DNA of 64,000 bases, from assembly GCF_003054225.1 (NCBI RefSeq), contig NZ_QBKQ01000001.1, positions 1-64,000 on the forward strand, in the 5' to 3' direction. This stretch comes from Christiangramia gaetbulicola. GTDB taxonomy: Bacteria > Bacteroidota > Bacteroidia > Flavobacteriales > Flavobacteriaceae. Below the pieces are notes generated by a model that did no database searches, had not been told where the DNA came from, and was given only the letters and a program-made list of their open reading frames with translations. A program made the translations under genes and the position numbers. Positions within the stretch are counted from its first letter, which is position 1. Each line of letters starts with the position of its first letter. Positions 17,830 through 26,940 of this stretch are shown in pieces.

Positions 17830-17855
17830 TTGTGTTACAATTTTACATACATTTG
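17830..17855 (+). promoter_or_regulatory. Candidate kdsD promoter
   Basis: TACATTTG at 17848-17855 is a perfect -7 element 55 bp before the kdsD start. The nearest TTG (17830-17832) is only 15 bp upstream, shorter than usual, so the -33 assignment is weak. Confidence 0.45.
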
Positions 17856-17909
17856 CATTACTAAATATACATATTTCTTTAGTACCTGCAATTCTTAATT
17901 TAATCTAAT

Positions 17910-18875
17910 TTGAAACTTAGCGATCAAATCATTTCTACTGCAAAAGAAACCATTTCCAATGAAGCAGAAGCAATTGCGAACCTCATAAATTTTATAGACG
18001 AAGAATTTACCCAGGCGGTGGAAATCATCTATCGTTCTGAAGGTCGTGTTGTGGTTACGGGAATTGGTAAAAGCGCGATCATAGCTAATAAGATCGTGGC
18101 GACTTTAAACTCTACAGGAACTCCGTCTATTTTCATGCATGCCGCAGATGCTATTCACGGTGATCTTGGTATTGTTCAGGATAACGATGTGGTTATCTGT
18201 ATTTCTAAAAGTGGTAATAGTCCGGAAATTAAAGTTTTGGTTCCGCTAATAAAAAATTTCAATAATACCTTAATAGGCCTTACCGCCAACAAGGAATCTT
18301 TCTTGGGAAAGGAAGCAGATTTTGTTCTGAATTGTTACGTGGAAAAGGAAGCCTGTCCTAATAACCTGGCTCCTACTACCAGTACTACCGCGCAAATGGT
18401 GATTGGTGATGCTCTGGCCGTTTGTCTTTTAAATTTAAAAGGCTTCAGTAGTAAGGATTTTGCCAAATATCATCCTGGAGGTTCTCTCGGAAAGAAGCTT
18501 TATTTGAGAGTAAGTGATATTACCTCTCAGAATATGGTTCCGCAGGTATCCCCGGAAACCGATGTCGCGAATACCCTGATCGAGATCTCTGAAAAAATGC
18601 TGGGAGTAACCGCAGTTTTGGAAAATGACAAGATCATTGGTATTATTACCGATGGAGATATTCGTAGGATGCTGAAAGATCATTCAGATATCAAGGGGTT
18701 GAAGGCTAGAGACATCATGAGCAAAAATCCAAAAACCATAGACCAGGATACTTTAGCGGTGGAAGCTTTAGAAGTTTTGGAAAAGAATAAAATATCTCAA
18801 TTACTTGCTACTGAAAATGGCAAATATGCAGGAGTTGTACATCTGCATAACTTAATAAGAGAAGGAATTTTATAA
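17910..18875 (+). CDS. kdsD: Arabinose-5-phosphate isomerase (TTG start)
   Basis: Converts ribulose-5-phosphate to arabinose-5-phosphate, the first step of the Kdo pathway for LPS. The 321-residue protein has an N-terminal SIS domain (GRVVVTGIGKSAIIANKI, HAADAIHGDLG, SKSGNSPEIKVLVP, EACPNNLAPTTSTTAQ) and two CBS domains at the C-terminus (GVTAVLENDKIIGIITDGDIRR and ISQLLATENGKYAGVVHLHNL). An in-frame stop lies at 17901-17903 and the full family length is reached only from TTG at 17910. The stop overlaps the tatC ATG by one base (TAATG). Confidence 0.92.
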   Translation: MKLSDQIISTAKETISNEAEAIANLINFIDEEFTQAVEIIYRSEGRVVVTGIGKSAIIANKIVATLNSTGTPSIFMHAADAIHGDLGIVQDNDVVICISKSGNSPEIKVLVPLIKNFNNTLIGLTANKESFLGKEADFVLNCYVEKEACPNNLAPTTSTTAQMVIGDALAVCLLNLKGFSSKDFAKYHPGGSLGKKLYLRVSDITSQNMVPQVSPETDVANTLIEISEKMLGVTAVLENDKIIGIITDGDIRRMLKDHSDIKGLKARDIMSKNPKTIDQDTLAVEALEVLEKNKISQLLATENGKYAGVVHLHNLIREGIL

Positions 18876-19708
18876 TGGAAAGAATTGCCCCCCAGGAAGA
18901 TCCTGAAAATGAAATGTCTTTTTTAGACCATCTTGAGGAATTAAGGTGGCATTTAATAAGAGCAGTACTGGCAGTGGTCATCGCTGGGTCGATAGCTTTT
19001 GTTCTTAAAAGTTTCATTTTTGATGTTCTATTATTCGGGCCGGCAAAAGGCGACTTCTTTTCCTATAGGGTCTTATGTAAATTATCTGGAATATTTGGAA
19101 TAGATGGAGGCTTTTGCGACCAGGAAATGCCCTTCAGGATACAGAGTAGAACTATGGGTGGCCAGTTCTCTGCCCACGTCTGGACCTCTATTACGGCTGG
19201 TTTTATCATCGCTTTCCCTTATGTGATCTACGAATTCTGGAAATTCGTGGCACCCGCAATGCACAGCAATGAAAGGAAATACGCCAAAGGATTTATCTTC
19301 CTTAGCTCGGTATTATTCTTTTTAGGAGTATTGTTTGGATATTATGTAGTGACTCCGTTATCAATTAATTTCCTCGGAAAATACCAGGTAAGTGATACCG
19401 TATTCAATGATTTTGATCTGAGTAGTTATATAAGCCTTGTACGAGCTTCGGTTCTGGCCAGTGGATTGGTATTCGAATTACCCATTGTTATATACTTTTT
19501 AACTAAGGTTGGCCTTGTAACTCCAGACTTTTTAAAGACTTACAGAAAATATGCCCTGGTAATCGTTTTAATACTGTCAGCAATAATTACTCCGCCCGAC
19601 ATAGTGAGTCAGATTATCGTTGCTATACCTATATTGATCTTATATGAAGTAAGTATTATTATTTCCAAGATCATGTATAAAAAAGAAGAAGAAAAATTAA
19701 AAAAATAA
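18875..19708 (+). CDS. tatC: Sec-independent protein translocase TatC
   Basis: The multispanning receptor of the twin-arginine translocase, which exports folded proteins. The 277-residue protein has the conserved N-terminus EMSFLDHLEELRWHLIRAV, the PFRIQSRTMGGQFSAHVWTS loop and FPYVIYEFWKFVAPAMHSNERK. Six predicted membrane helices follow the usual spacing, including GLVFELPIVIYFLTKVGLV. It carries a larger first periplasmic loop (residues about 50-90) than E. coli TatC. It is translationally coupled to kdsD and lies 4 bp from the next gene. Confidence 0.95.
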   Translation: MERIAPQEDPENEMSFLDHLEELRWHLIRAVLAVVIAGSIAFVLKSFIFDVLLFGPAKGDFFSYRVLCKLSGIFGIDGGFCDQEMPFRIQSRTMGGQFSAHVWTSITAGFIIAFPYVIYEFWKFVAPAMHSNERKYAKGFIFLSSVLFFLGVLFGYYVVTPLSINFLGKYQVSDTVFNDFDLSSYISLVRASVLASGLVFELPIVIYFLTKVGLVTPDFLKTYRKYALVIVLILSAIITPPDIVSQIIVAIPILILYEVSIIISKIMYKKEEEKLKK

Positions 19709-19712
19709 AGCT

Positions 19713-20060
19713 ATGATCGATAAGGTAGACGAATTCAATTCGTACCGCGCAAAAATGAACGACAAGATATTGTCTGAAAATAATAAGGTTCTTAAAAGGA
19801 TCTTCAACCTGGATACTAACGCTTTTACCGAAGGCGCTTTGGACAAAAAGACCAAGGAACTTTTAGGCCTGGTAGCATCTACGGTTTTAAGATGTGACGA
19901 TTGTGTAAAGTATCATTTGGAATCCAGCCATAAAGAAGGAATTACCCGTGAGGAGATCATGGAAACATTAAGTATAGGTACACTTATAGGTGGAACTATT
20001 GTAATCCCTCATTTAAGAAGAGCCTTCGAATATTGGGAAGCTCTGGAAGAAAATAAATAA
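19713..20060 (+). CDS. Carboxymuconolactone decarboxylase-family protein (AhpD-like)
   Basis: A 115-residue all-helical protein with the AhpD-type redox motif CDDCVKYHLESSHKEG (two cysteines as CxxC plus a downstream histidine), followed by TREEIMETLSIGTLIGGTIV. Such proteins act as thiol peroxidase-like or thiol-transfer proteins in the cytoplasm. The specific partner is unknown. It is placed between tatC (4 bp) and lptB (44 bp) and is likely co-transcribed. Confidence 0.85.
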   Translation: MIDKVDEFNSYRAKMNDKILSENNKVLKRIFNLDTNAFTEGALDKKTKELLGLVASTVLRCDDCVKYHLESSHKEGITREEIMETLSIGTLIGGTIVIPHLRRAFEYWEALEENK

Positions 20061-20104
20061 ATTGCGGTATAATTTCTGCAATTTCAGATATATAAAAAGA
20101 GGAT

Positions 20105-20845
20105 ATGAAATTACGTGCTGATAAACTTGTAAAGACCTATAAGGGAAGAGATGTGGTAAAAGGCATTTCTGTAGAAGTGAACCAGGGAGAGATCGTTGGT
20201 TTATTAGGTCCCAACGGTGCGGGAAAAACAACCTCTTTTTATATGATCGTGGGTTTAATTAAGCCCAATAGCGGAAATATTATCCTGGATAAGACCAATA
20301 TCACCAAATATCCCATGTATAAAAGAGCTCAGCACGGGATTGGTTACCTGGCCCAGGAAGCTTCGGTTTTCAGGAAACTGAGCATTGAAGATAATATCAT
20401 GAGTGTTCTGGAACTCACCAGTCTTTCTAAGAAAGAAAGGCTCATGAAAATGGAATCGCTTATTGAGGAATTCGGTTTAAACCATATCAGAAAGAACCGT
20501 GGAGACCTTTTGAGTGGTGGTGAGCGACGAAGAACCGAGATCGCCAGAGCTTTGGCTACTGATCCAAGTTTTATTCTCCTGGATGAACCTTTTGCAGGCG
20601 TAGACCCGGTTGCGGTGGAAGACATTCAGCGTATCGTTGCTCAATTGAAGGATAAGAATATTGGTATCCTTATCACCGACCACAACGTGCAGGAAACCCT
20701 GGCTATTACAGACAGGACTTACCTAATGTTCGAGGGTAGTATTCTTAAGCATGGAATCCCTGAAGAACTTGCCGAAGATGAAATGGTTCGTAAAGTTTAC
20801 CTAGGACAGAACTTTGAATTGAGAAAGAAGAAGCTTTTTAATTAA
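20105..20845 (+). CDS. lptB: LPS export ABC transporter ATP-binding protein LptB
   Basis: The ATPase that drives LPS transport from the inner membrane with LptF/LptG. The 246-residue protein has Walker A GPNGAGKTTSF, the LptB-type segment RAQHGIGYLAQEASVFRKLS, signature LLSGGERRRTEIARAL, Walker B FILLDEPFAGVDP and H-loop TDHNVQETL. Its stop codon overlaps the stop of the convergent pssA by four bases. Co-localisation with kdsD points to an LPS-assembly gene group. Confidence 0.95.
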   Translation: MKLRADKLVKTYKGRDVVKGISVEVNQGEIVGLLGPNGAGKTTSFYMIVGLIKPNSGNIILDKTNITKYPMYKRAQHGIGYLAQEASVFRKLSIEDNIMSVLELTSLSKKERLMKMESLIEEFGLNHIRKNRGDLLSGGERRRTEIARALATDPSFILLDEPFAGVDPVAVEDIQRIVAQLKDKNIGILITDHNVQETLAITDRTYLMFEGSILKHGIPEELAEDEMVRKVYLGQNFELRKKKLFN

Positions 20846-21594
20846 ACTACAGATTCTTTTTGATTAGAAATGATCGATAAGATCACATAAAGCAAAAGGA
20901 TCACTGGAATAGCGATAAACTTAAGAAAGATTATCAGCACTATACAGCTTAAGATAAAAAAGTACCTCAACTTATTTTCCTTAAAGCTCCAGTCTGAAAA
21001 TTTTAACGCGAACAGCGGCAATTCCGCATTTAGCAGGTAGCAACTTACCAGGGTAAGCCCAACCAGAAACCACTCATTCAGCAATAGGTCTGAAATAAAA
21101 GGTCCTGGCTGATACGTCAGGATCAAAGGCAGACTTAAAATAAGCAAGGCATTAGCCGGTGTAGGCAATCCTATGAAAGAATCTGTTTGGCGTTCATCTA
21201 CGTTAAATTTTGCAAGTCTGTATGCTGAAGCCAGGATTATGAGCAAACCTATGATTGCGAAAGGTTTTATCTGAATATCAAAAACCGATGAATTCCAGTC
21301 TGCTCCTAAGCCGCCTTTAGCTGGTAAAGCTTTGGTCATAAGCTGGTACATCACAATACCAGGCACTACTCCACTGGTAACAACATCTGCCAGTGAATCC
21401 AGTTGTAAACCCACTTCACTTTTTACATTAAGAGCTCTTGCAGCCAATCCATCGAAAAAGTCAAAAAATATTCCTGCTGCTACGAAAATAGCTGCCAGAA
21501 CCAGATTGCCTTTTACGGCAAATATCACCGCCAGACTTCCGCTTAAAAGATTCAAAAGAGTTATAATATTGGGGATGTGCCTTTTAATTCCCAT
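20842..21594 (-). CDS. pssA: CDP-diacylglycerol-serine O-phosphatidyltransferase
   Basis: Makes phosphatidylserine, precursor of phosphatidylethanolamine, at the inner membrane. The 250-residue protein has the CDP-alcohol phosphotransferase motif as DGLAARALNVKSEVGLQLDSLAD (with the expected DGxxAR, G, D and D spacing), flanked by about seven predicted membrane helices. The N-terminus KRHIPNIITLLNLLSGS is typical of PssA. Convergent with lptB with a 4-bp overlap and no terminator between them. Confidence 0.93.
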   Translation of the reverse strand: MGIKRHIPNIITLLNLLSGSLAVIFAVKGNLVLAAIFVAAGIFFDFFDGLAARALNVKSEVGLQLDSLADVVTSGVVPGIVMYQLMTKALPAKGGLGADWNSSVFDIQIKPFAIIGLLIILASAYRLAKFNVDERQTDSFIGLPTPANALLILSLPLILTYQPGPFISDLLLNEWFLVGLTLVSCYLLNAELPLFALKFSDWSFKENKLRYFFILSCIVLIIFLKFIAIPVILLLYVILSIISNQKESVV

Positions 21595-21694
21595 GTATAG
21601 ATTTTAGTTAGAATTTACTAATCTACTATTTTGAATTGAAAAAGCTCCAAAAATAATGTTATTGTCAGTTCGATTAGGAGCTGATTCCTTTTTC

Positions 21695-21728
21695 TTGACA
21701 GAGTTCACAAAGAAGTTTCCTATTTTTG
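21695..21728 (+). promoter_or_regulatory. lnt promoter
   Basis: TATTTTTG at 21721-21728 is a perfect -7 element; TTG at 21695-21697 is 23 bp upstream, at the long end of the accepted range. The -7 element ends 16 bp before the lnt ATG, giving a short leader. Confidence 0.6.
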
Positions 21729-21744
21729 GGCAGACCAGATTTCT

Positions 21745-23346
21745 ATGAAGAATATTTTATTAGCTATCCTAAGCGGAATCCTGTTTGCTATTTCATGGCC
21801 TACTTACGGTTTTCCACTATTTATTTTTTTCGCATTCGTACCACTTCTTTTCAGTGAATTCCAAATAAGAAATAGTTCGGCGAAATGGATCAAGTTGAAA
21901 GTTTTCGGCCACGCTTACTTAAGCTTTTTTATCTGGAATTTGATCACCACTTATTGGATCTACTTCTCTACTCCATTCGGAGGTATTTTTGCGATCCTGG
22001 CGAATTCGCTTTTGATGTCGACAGTATTCCTATTATATCACATCGTCGCTAAAAGAACTGGATTTAGTGCTGCTTCGGCATTTTTTATAAGTATTTGGAT
22101 GGTATTTGAAAAGATCCATCTCAACTGGGATTTTTCCTGGCCCTGGCTCAATTTAGGCAATGTGTTTTCTGAATATATAAGCTGGGTGCAATGGTATGAG
22201 TATACCGGAACTTTTGGGGGAACACTTTGGATCCTCCTAGTTAATATCGCGATTTTCAAAACAGTTCTACTTTTCAGAGAATTTAAGGATAAGGGAATTA
22301 TTTACAGAGGCATCTTAAAAGCGGGGCTATTCATCCTTATTCCTATCTCTATTTCCCTACTGCTATATTACAGTTACGAAGAGCCAAGGGATAGCATTGA
22401 TGTGGTAATACTTCAGCCAAATATTAATCCATATACTGAAAAGTATAATACGACCGATAAACGGATTGGAGAACTCCTTCTTGAGCTTAGCCAGAACTCA
22501 GTAACCGACTCTACCGATCTGGTACTAGCTCCTGAAACCGTCTTTGCTGATGGTACACAACTACCAAATTTTGAAAGGTCTGAGGCAGTTTTCTATGGTC
22601 AACAAATAAGCAGTATGAAACCTGATCTTAGTTTTCTTGGTGGGGTAAGTATGTTCGAAAGGTTTCAGAACCCAGATAAAGTTAGGAAACAGAGCAACCA
22701 AATAAGACCCAATGTAAATGACTGGTATGATGATTATAATTCTGCCTTTCTGGTTAGAAATACCTTAGATAGCACGCAGCTATACCATAAATCCAAACTC
22801 GTTGTGGGAGTGGAGAATTTCCCTTACCAAAGTCTGCTCAAACCTATTTTAGGGGATATCATGATAGATCTGGGTGGTACGGTAGCTATGAAAACAACCC
22901 AGGAAAACCGTGAAGTTTTACGATTGAATGATAGTCTGGGTACAGCACCAATTATTTGTTATGAATCGGTTTACGGGGAGTACGTTACAGGTTATGTAAA
23001 TAACGGGGCTAATTTTCTCAGCATTATAACCAATGACGCCTGGTGGGGCAACACTCAGGGACACAAACAACATTTAAGCTATGCAAGGTTAAGAGCGGTG
23101 GAAACCAGGAGATATGTCGCCAGAAGTGCTAATACGGGCATCTCGGCAATCATTAACTCCAGAGGAGATATTATAAAAAGTTTAGGCTACGAAAAACAAG
23201 GGACTATAAAAGGCAAGGTTGGTTTGAGCGATGAAAAAACTTTCTATGTTAAATATGGCAATTACATTCCGCGTATCGCCCAGTTTCTTGCTTTGTTCAT
23301 ATTCCTGTTTTCGGTAGTGAAATTCAAAAGAAAAAGACCGGCTTAG
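21745..23346 (+). CDS. lnt: Apolipoprotein N-acyltransferase
   Basis: Adds the third acyl chain to the N-terminal cysteine of lipoproteins in the inner membrane. The 533-residue protein has an N-terminal block of about six membrane helices, a nitrilase-like domain with the catalytic triad visible as Glu in LAPETVFADG, Lys in YHKSKLVVGVENFP and Cys in IICYESVYGEYV, and one C-terminal helix. The motif ITNDAWWGNTQGHKQH and the ARLRAVETRR region are typical. It stands alone with its own promoter. Confidence 0.94.
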   Translation: MKNILLAILSGILFAISWPTYGFPLFIFFAFVPLLFSEFQIRNSSAKWIKLKVFGHAYLSFFIWNLITTYWIYFSTPFGGIFAILANSLLMSTVFLLYHIVAKRTGFSAASAFFISIWMVFEKIHLNWDFSWPWLNLGNVFSEYISWVQWYEYTGTFGGTLWILLVNIAIFKTVLLFREFKDKGIIYRGILKAGLFILIPISISLLLYYSYEEPRDSIDVVILQPNINPYTEKYNTTDKRIGELLLELSQNSVTDSTDLVLAPETVFADGTQLPNFERSEAVFYGQQISSMKPDLSFLGGVSMFERFQNPDKVRKQSNQIRPNVNDWYDDYNSAFLVRNTLDSTQLYHKSKLVVGVENFPYQSLLKPILGDIMIDLGGTVAMKTTQENREVLRLNDSLGTAPIICYESVYGEYVTGYVNNGANFLSIITNDAWWGNTQGHKQHLSYARLRAVETRRYVARSANTGISAIINSRGDIIKSLGYEKQGTIKGKVGLSDEKTFYVKYGNYIPRIAQFLALFIFLFSVVKFKRKRPA

Positions 23347-23350
23347 GTAA

Positions 23351-23373
23351 TTGAGAATTGAGAATTGAGAATT
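23351..23373. repeat. Short tandem repeat TTGAGAA x3
   Basis: Three perfect copies of the heptamer TTGAGAA in a row, followed by TT, in the 138-bp gap between lnt and the convergent priming transferase. The rest of this gap contains no recognisable gene or strong hairpin. Confidence 0.8.
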
Positions 23374-23484
23374 TTAAACTATATTTTTTACTATAACCTC
23401 AGAAAATTAATTCTGAAGTCTAAGTTATTTCTAAAAAAGTATAACTCTCAACTGATTCCTGTTAACTGGCTGCTGAAAACTGAA

Positions 23485-24879
23485 TCATTGTCCTCTGAAG
23501 AATAAAACAGTACTCAGGGTTTTTAAAAGAATACTTAGATCGAGAAAAATTCCGCGGTGTTTAATATAATAGAGATCATATTGTAGTTTTTCCAGACTGT
23601 CGTCATGACAATCACCGTAATTGGCCATTACCTGCGCCCAGCCTGTTAGTCCAGGTTTTATGATATGCCTGGTCTCATAAAAGGGTATAAGTTTAGAAAG
23701 CTCCTTTACAAAAACAGGTCTTTCTGGCCTTGGGCCAATCATACTCATATCTCCCTTTAATACATTATAAAATTGTGGAATCTCGTCCAGTCTTGATCTT
23801 CTTAAGAATCGCCCGAATTTCGTGATACGATAATCGTTCTTCTGAGCATATTGTGGACCTGATGCCTCCGCATCTTTCGTCATAGTTCTCAATTTTACGA
23901 TTTTGAAAACCTCCCCGTTTTTCCCCACTCTTTCCTGCGTGTAAAATAATTTACCCCGGTTTCCTAAAAGATTTCCGATAAGAATGAATGGTGAAATTAA
24001 TATTCCGAAAAGAATACCAATAATGGAGACTAGTATATCAAAAACACGAAAAACCAACATATAGAATTTATTCTGATTACTCCGGCTGAATGGAAAATAT
24101 CTGTAAAAATCCTTATCTACATTCTGAACCGGAATTCTTCGGGTAACTTCTTCATAAACATGAGTATAATCCCGAATAGGGAAACCTTTCTTCAGAAGTT
24201 CACTCAACTGGTTATACAGAGTCAGCATCAAGCCTTTTTGATAAGCACTGGCAACGACAACCTCATTGATATGGTGTTCTTTAATCGCTTCCTGAAGTTC
24301 CTCTACTTCAAATCGAAGAAGATCAGCTCTTTCGAATTCGGTTCGAATCTTTTGATCTGTATTGATATAACCTACTACAAAATAATTGGGATCTGATTTC
24401 TGAAGGGATTCAGCGATCAACTTAATATCGAAGGAATCTCCAACTACAAGCACCCTCTTATAGAACCTGGGTGATGAGATCAAACTGATGTATAATGATC
24501 TCCAAACCAAAAGCGCTCCGGCTACCGAAAGAAAAAAGAAAAGGATCTGCAATCTGTTCTCAGGAAGACTTGGAGTAAAAAACGGGGTTAACATATAGAA
24601 CAGTACCGTAAGACTCGTGGTAAGCAGTACATTCTTGACCACACTATCAAATCGATCTGCTTTTTGAAGATCATAAAGTTCGAAGATATTTCCAAAAAGG
24701 TTGAGATAGATTAGAAACACCAGGGTCCAACTCCAGTTATTAGTATCTATCCTGAAATAATCAAATTCGAATATGATCCCGACTATTGAAAGGGTAAGTA
24801 AAACCGTCACCATATCGAAAAGTCGCAGCAGTACTTTACGCTCTGAAATTTCAAAATGGAACAGGGGTTTTTGAGACAT
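23485..24879 (-). CDS. Polyprenyl-phosphate sugar-1-phosphate transferase (WcaJ-like)
   Basis: Starts repeat-unit synthesis by moving a sugar-1-phosphate from a nucleotide sugar to undecaprenyl phosphate. The 464-residue protein has four N-terminal membrane helices, a Rossmann-like central region (YKRVLVVGDSFDIKLI), one further helix near residue 275, and the C-terminal bacterial sugar transferase domain with FYTQERVGKNGEVFKIVKLRTM split around two conserved blocks, SRLDEIPQFYNVLKGDMS, IGPRPERP and KPGLTGWAQV. Which sugar is transferred cannot be told. It is the last gene of the leftward polysaccharide locus. Confidence 0.92.
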   Translation of the reverse strand: MSQKPLFHFEISERKVLLRLFDMVTVLLTLSIVGIIFEFDYFRIDTNNWSWTLVFLIYLNLFGNIFELYDLQKADRFDSVVKNVLLTTSLTVLFYMLTPFFTPSLPENRLQILFFFLSVAGALLVWRSLYISLISSPRFYKRVLVVGDSFDIKLIAESLQKSDPNYFVVGYINTDQKIRTEFERADLLRFEVEELQEAIKEHHINEVVVASAYQKGLMLTLYNQLSELLKKGFPIRDYTHVYEEVTRRIPVQNVDKDFYRYFPFSRSNQNKFYMLVFRVFDILVSIIGILFGILISPFILIGNLLGNRGKLFYTQERVGKNGEVFKIVKLRTMTKDAEASGPQYAQKNDYRITKFGRFLRRSRLDEIPQFYNVLKGDMSMIGPRPERPVFVKELSKLIPFYETRHIIKPGLTGWAQVMANYGDCHDDSLEKLQYDLYYIKHRGIFLDLSILLKTLSTVLFFRGQ

Positions 24880-24916
24880 TACTGGTTAAGTTTCCTCTCG
24901 GGTAAATATATAATTT

Positions 24917-25927
24917 TTAAGCAAGCAAATCTAGCCAAAGTGACTTAACCCTTTCCCAATCGAAGGATTCCACCTTCTCTCTTCCCTTACGGCTTAATTT
25001 ATTCGCCAATTCCGGATCTTCTATCAGAGATTCAATGGCTTTGGCCATAGATTCAGGATCATTCGATCCAACCAGAAGTCCGTTCTCTCCGTCTTCGATC
25101 AGGTAAGGAATTCCCCCAACATTGGTAGAAACTACGGGTAATCCTAAGGCCATTGCTTCAATGACGCTAACTGGAGTATTGTCTATAGTGGTAGTATTAA
25201 TAAAAACATCATACTCTCGAGATAAACGTATCCACTCCTCTTTAGAAAGCTTACCCGGCAATTTTACCGGTAACTTTTTTTCTTCTACTATTTTTTTGAT
25301 CTTCTTCCGGCTACCATCCTTTTCAGGTCCTACCATGCATAATTCCGTCTTAGGATAATTCTCTAATAAATGCTCTAAAACTTTAATAGCAAGCAAAGGA
25401 TTATAAACTTCATCTAATGCTCGCACCCATAAAATTTTAGGAGCTAAATCTTTCCTTGTCTTAAAATCGTAAAACGAAAGATCTATGGAATTTGGAATAA
25501 ACCTGAGGTTCTTAAAAGAGTATTCTGAAAGTTGATCCATAAGAAAACTAGATGGAACCACGCAATGGTCAGCTTTGCGGAAAACATTTAATATAGAATT
25601 AGATGATTCGTCGAATCTTTTTTTCAGGTTGCCGCCATGAAGAATAAAAATATAGGGAACATTTAATTGAAGACAGACTTTTCCACACAACACAGCATAC
25701 CAGAAATTTGTGGTACTATAAGTGTCTATAAGTACAAGTTCCTTCATATTAAGGTTCTTAAGAACACTCCAAAGCATATGGATTAATCTTAAAGGCTTAT
25801 TCCTGAAGGAAGAAACAGTTTTAAAATTTAACCCTTCTTTTTCCAGTAAATCAGGAAGGGTATCAACGCTAGTTGGAGCTGCTCCATGTTTTTCAAGTTT
25901 ATTACCTATATAGAGAATTCGCTTCAT
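24917..25927 (-). CDS. Glycosyltransferase family 4 (tandem paralogue A)
   Basis: A 336-residue retaining GT-B enzyme that adds a sugar from a nucleotide donor in the cytoplasm. The donor-binding EX7E region is visible in SVIEAMALGLPVVSTNVGG with the following PYLIEDGENGLLV. The N-terminus MKRILYIGNKLEKHG and the MCMVGPEKDGS-like segment are shared with the gene directly upstream, so the two arose by tandem duplication. ATG overlaps the upstream TAA by one base. Acceptor and linkage unknown. Confidence 0.88.
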   Translation of the reverse strand: MKRILYIGNKLEKHGAAPTSVDTLPDLLEKEGLNFKTVSSFRNKPLRLIHMLWSVLKNLNMKELVLIDTYSTTNFWYAVLCGKVCLQLNVPYIFILHGGNLKKRFDESSNSILNVFRKADHCVVPSSFLMDQLSEYSFKNLRFIPNSIDLSFYDFKTRKDLAPKILWVRALDEVYNPLLAIKVLEHLLENYPKTELCMVGPEKDGSRKKIKKIVEEKKLPVKLPGKLSKEEWIRLSREYDVFINTTTIDNTPVSVIEAMALGLPVVSTNVGGIPYLIEDGENGLLVGSNDPESMAKAIESLIEDPELANKLSRKGREKVESFDWERVKSLWLDLLA

Positions 25928-26940
25928 TAATTAAGAACTCTATTCCATTGTTCTTTGACCAGATCCCAATCGAATTGATCCACCTTATCTCTGGCATTCA
26001 AACATATTTTTTCTCCTTTTTCAGGATCCTCAATAATTTTAATGATCTCATTGGCCATGATTTTCTCATCATCTTCAGGAACTAGAATGCCGTCATGGCC
26101 ATTCTCGATTAACATTGGCATACCACCAACATCGGTACTAACAATAGCAAGGCCAAGACTCATCGCTTCGATCACGCTTATCGGGGTGTTATCTACCGAG
26201 GTTGTATTAATGAAGAAATCATAATTACGGGATAATTCCGCCCAGTGTTTTTTTCTCAATTTCCCGGTAAAGCGAACCTCCAAATCATATTTTTCAGCTA
26301 ATTTTTTACAGCTTGCCATGGTGCCATCTTTTTCCGGCCCAACCATACATAAACTGGCATCAGGATAGGATTGCTTTAAAATTCGTAAAACCTTTAAAGC
26401 CATGAAGGGATTATATCTTTTCTGAAAACGTCTAACCCACAAAAGTTTCGGTCTGAAAGATGAACGCTTTTTAAAAGGGTAGTTATCAGATTTTATTGCA
26501 TTTGGAATGATCTCAGTATTATTGAATCCGTGTTTTTGAAAAATATCATGTAAGAAATGTGATGGTGCTATATTGACTTTTGCATTCCCGAATAGACTTT
26601 TACTTAATTTTCGCGAATTTTCAAGTCTTTCCGGAAGATTTCCTCCATGAAGGATCGGAATATATTCAAGATCGAACAATTTACAGGTCTTCCCAACCAG
26701 GTAGGCATAATAAAAATTCATAGCTCCGTAGGTATCTATAAGAACAACGTCAGTAGAATCTTTAAATCTGGCTATAAGACCAATCATCTCGGCAAGACGT
26801 AGAGCCTTGTTATTTCGGGTGGAGGCTGTTTTGACTTTATAGCCCTCTTTCCGCAACATTTTACTGAAGAAAGAAATATAGGTAACCGTAAAACTATTGA
26901 CCTGCAAGTCGTTTCCTATGTATAGGATTCTTTTTTTCAT
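25927..26940 (-). CDS. Glycosyltransferase family 4 (tandem paralogue B)
   Basis: A 337-residue GT-B glycosyltransferase, paralogue of the next gene. Shared segments include KRILYIGNDLQVN, LIDTYGAMNFYYA, HGGNLPERLENS, CMVGPEKDGT and SVIEAMSLGLAIVSTDVGGMP (EX7E). The ATG at 26940 is preferred to an in-frame TTG one codon earlier because it matches the paralogue's start. The first 47 bases overlap the end of the upstream polymerase gene, so translation is probably coupled. Confidence 0.88.
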   Translation of the reverse strand: MKKRILYIGNDLQVNSFTVTYISFFSKMLRKEGYKVKTASTRNNKALRLAEMIGLIARFKDSTDVVLIDTYGAMNFYYAYLVGKTCKLFDLEYIPILHGGNLPERLENSRKLSKSLFGNAKVNIAPSHFLHDIFQKHGFNNTEIIPNAIKSDNYPFKKRSSFRPKLLWVRRFQKRYNPFMALKVLRILKQSYPDASLCMVGPEKDGTMASCKKLAEKYDLEVRFTGKLRKKHWAELSRNYDFFINTTSVDNTPISVIEAMSLGLAIVSTDVGGMPMLIENGHDGILVPEDDEKIMANEIIKIIEDPEKGEKICLNARDKVDQFDWDLVKEQWNRVLN

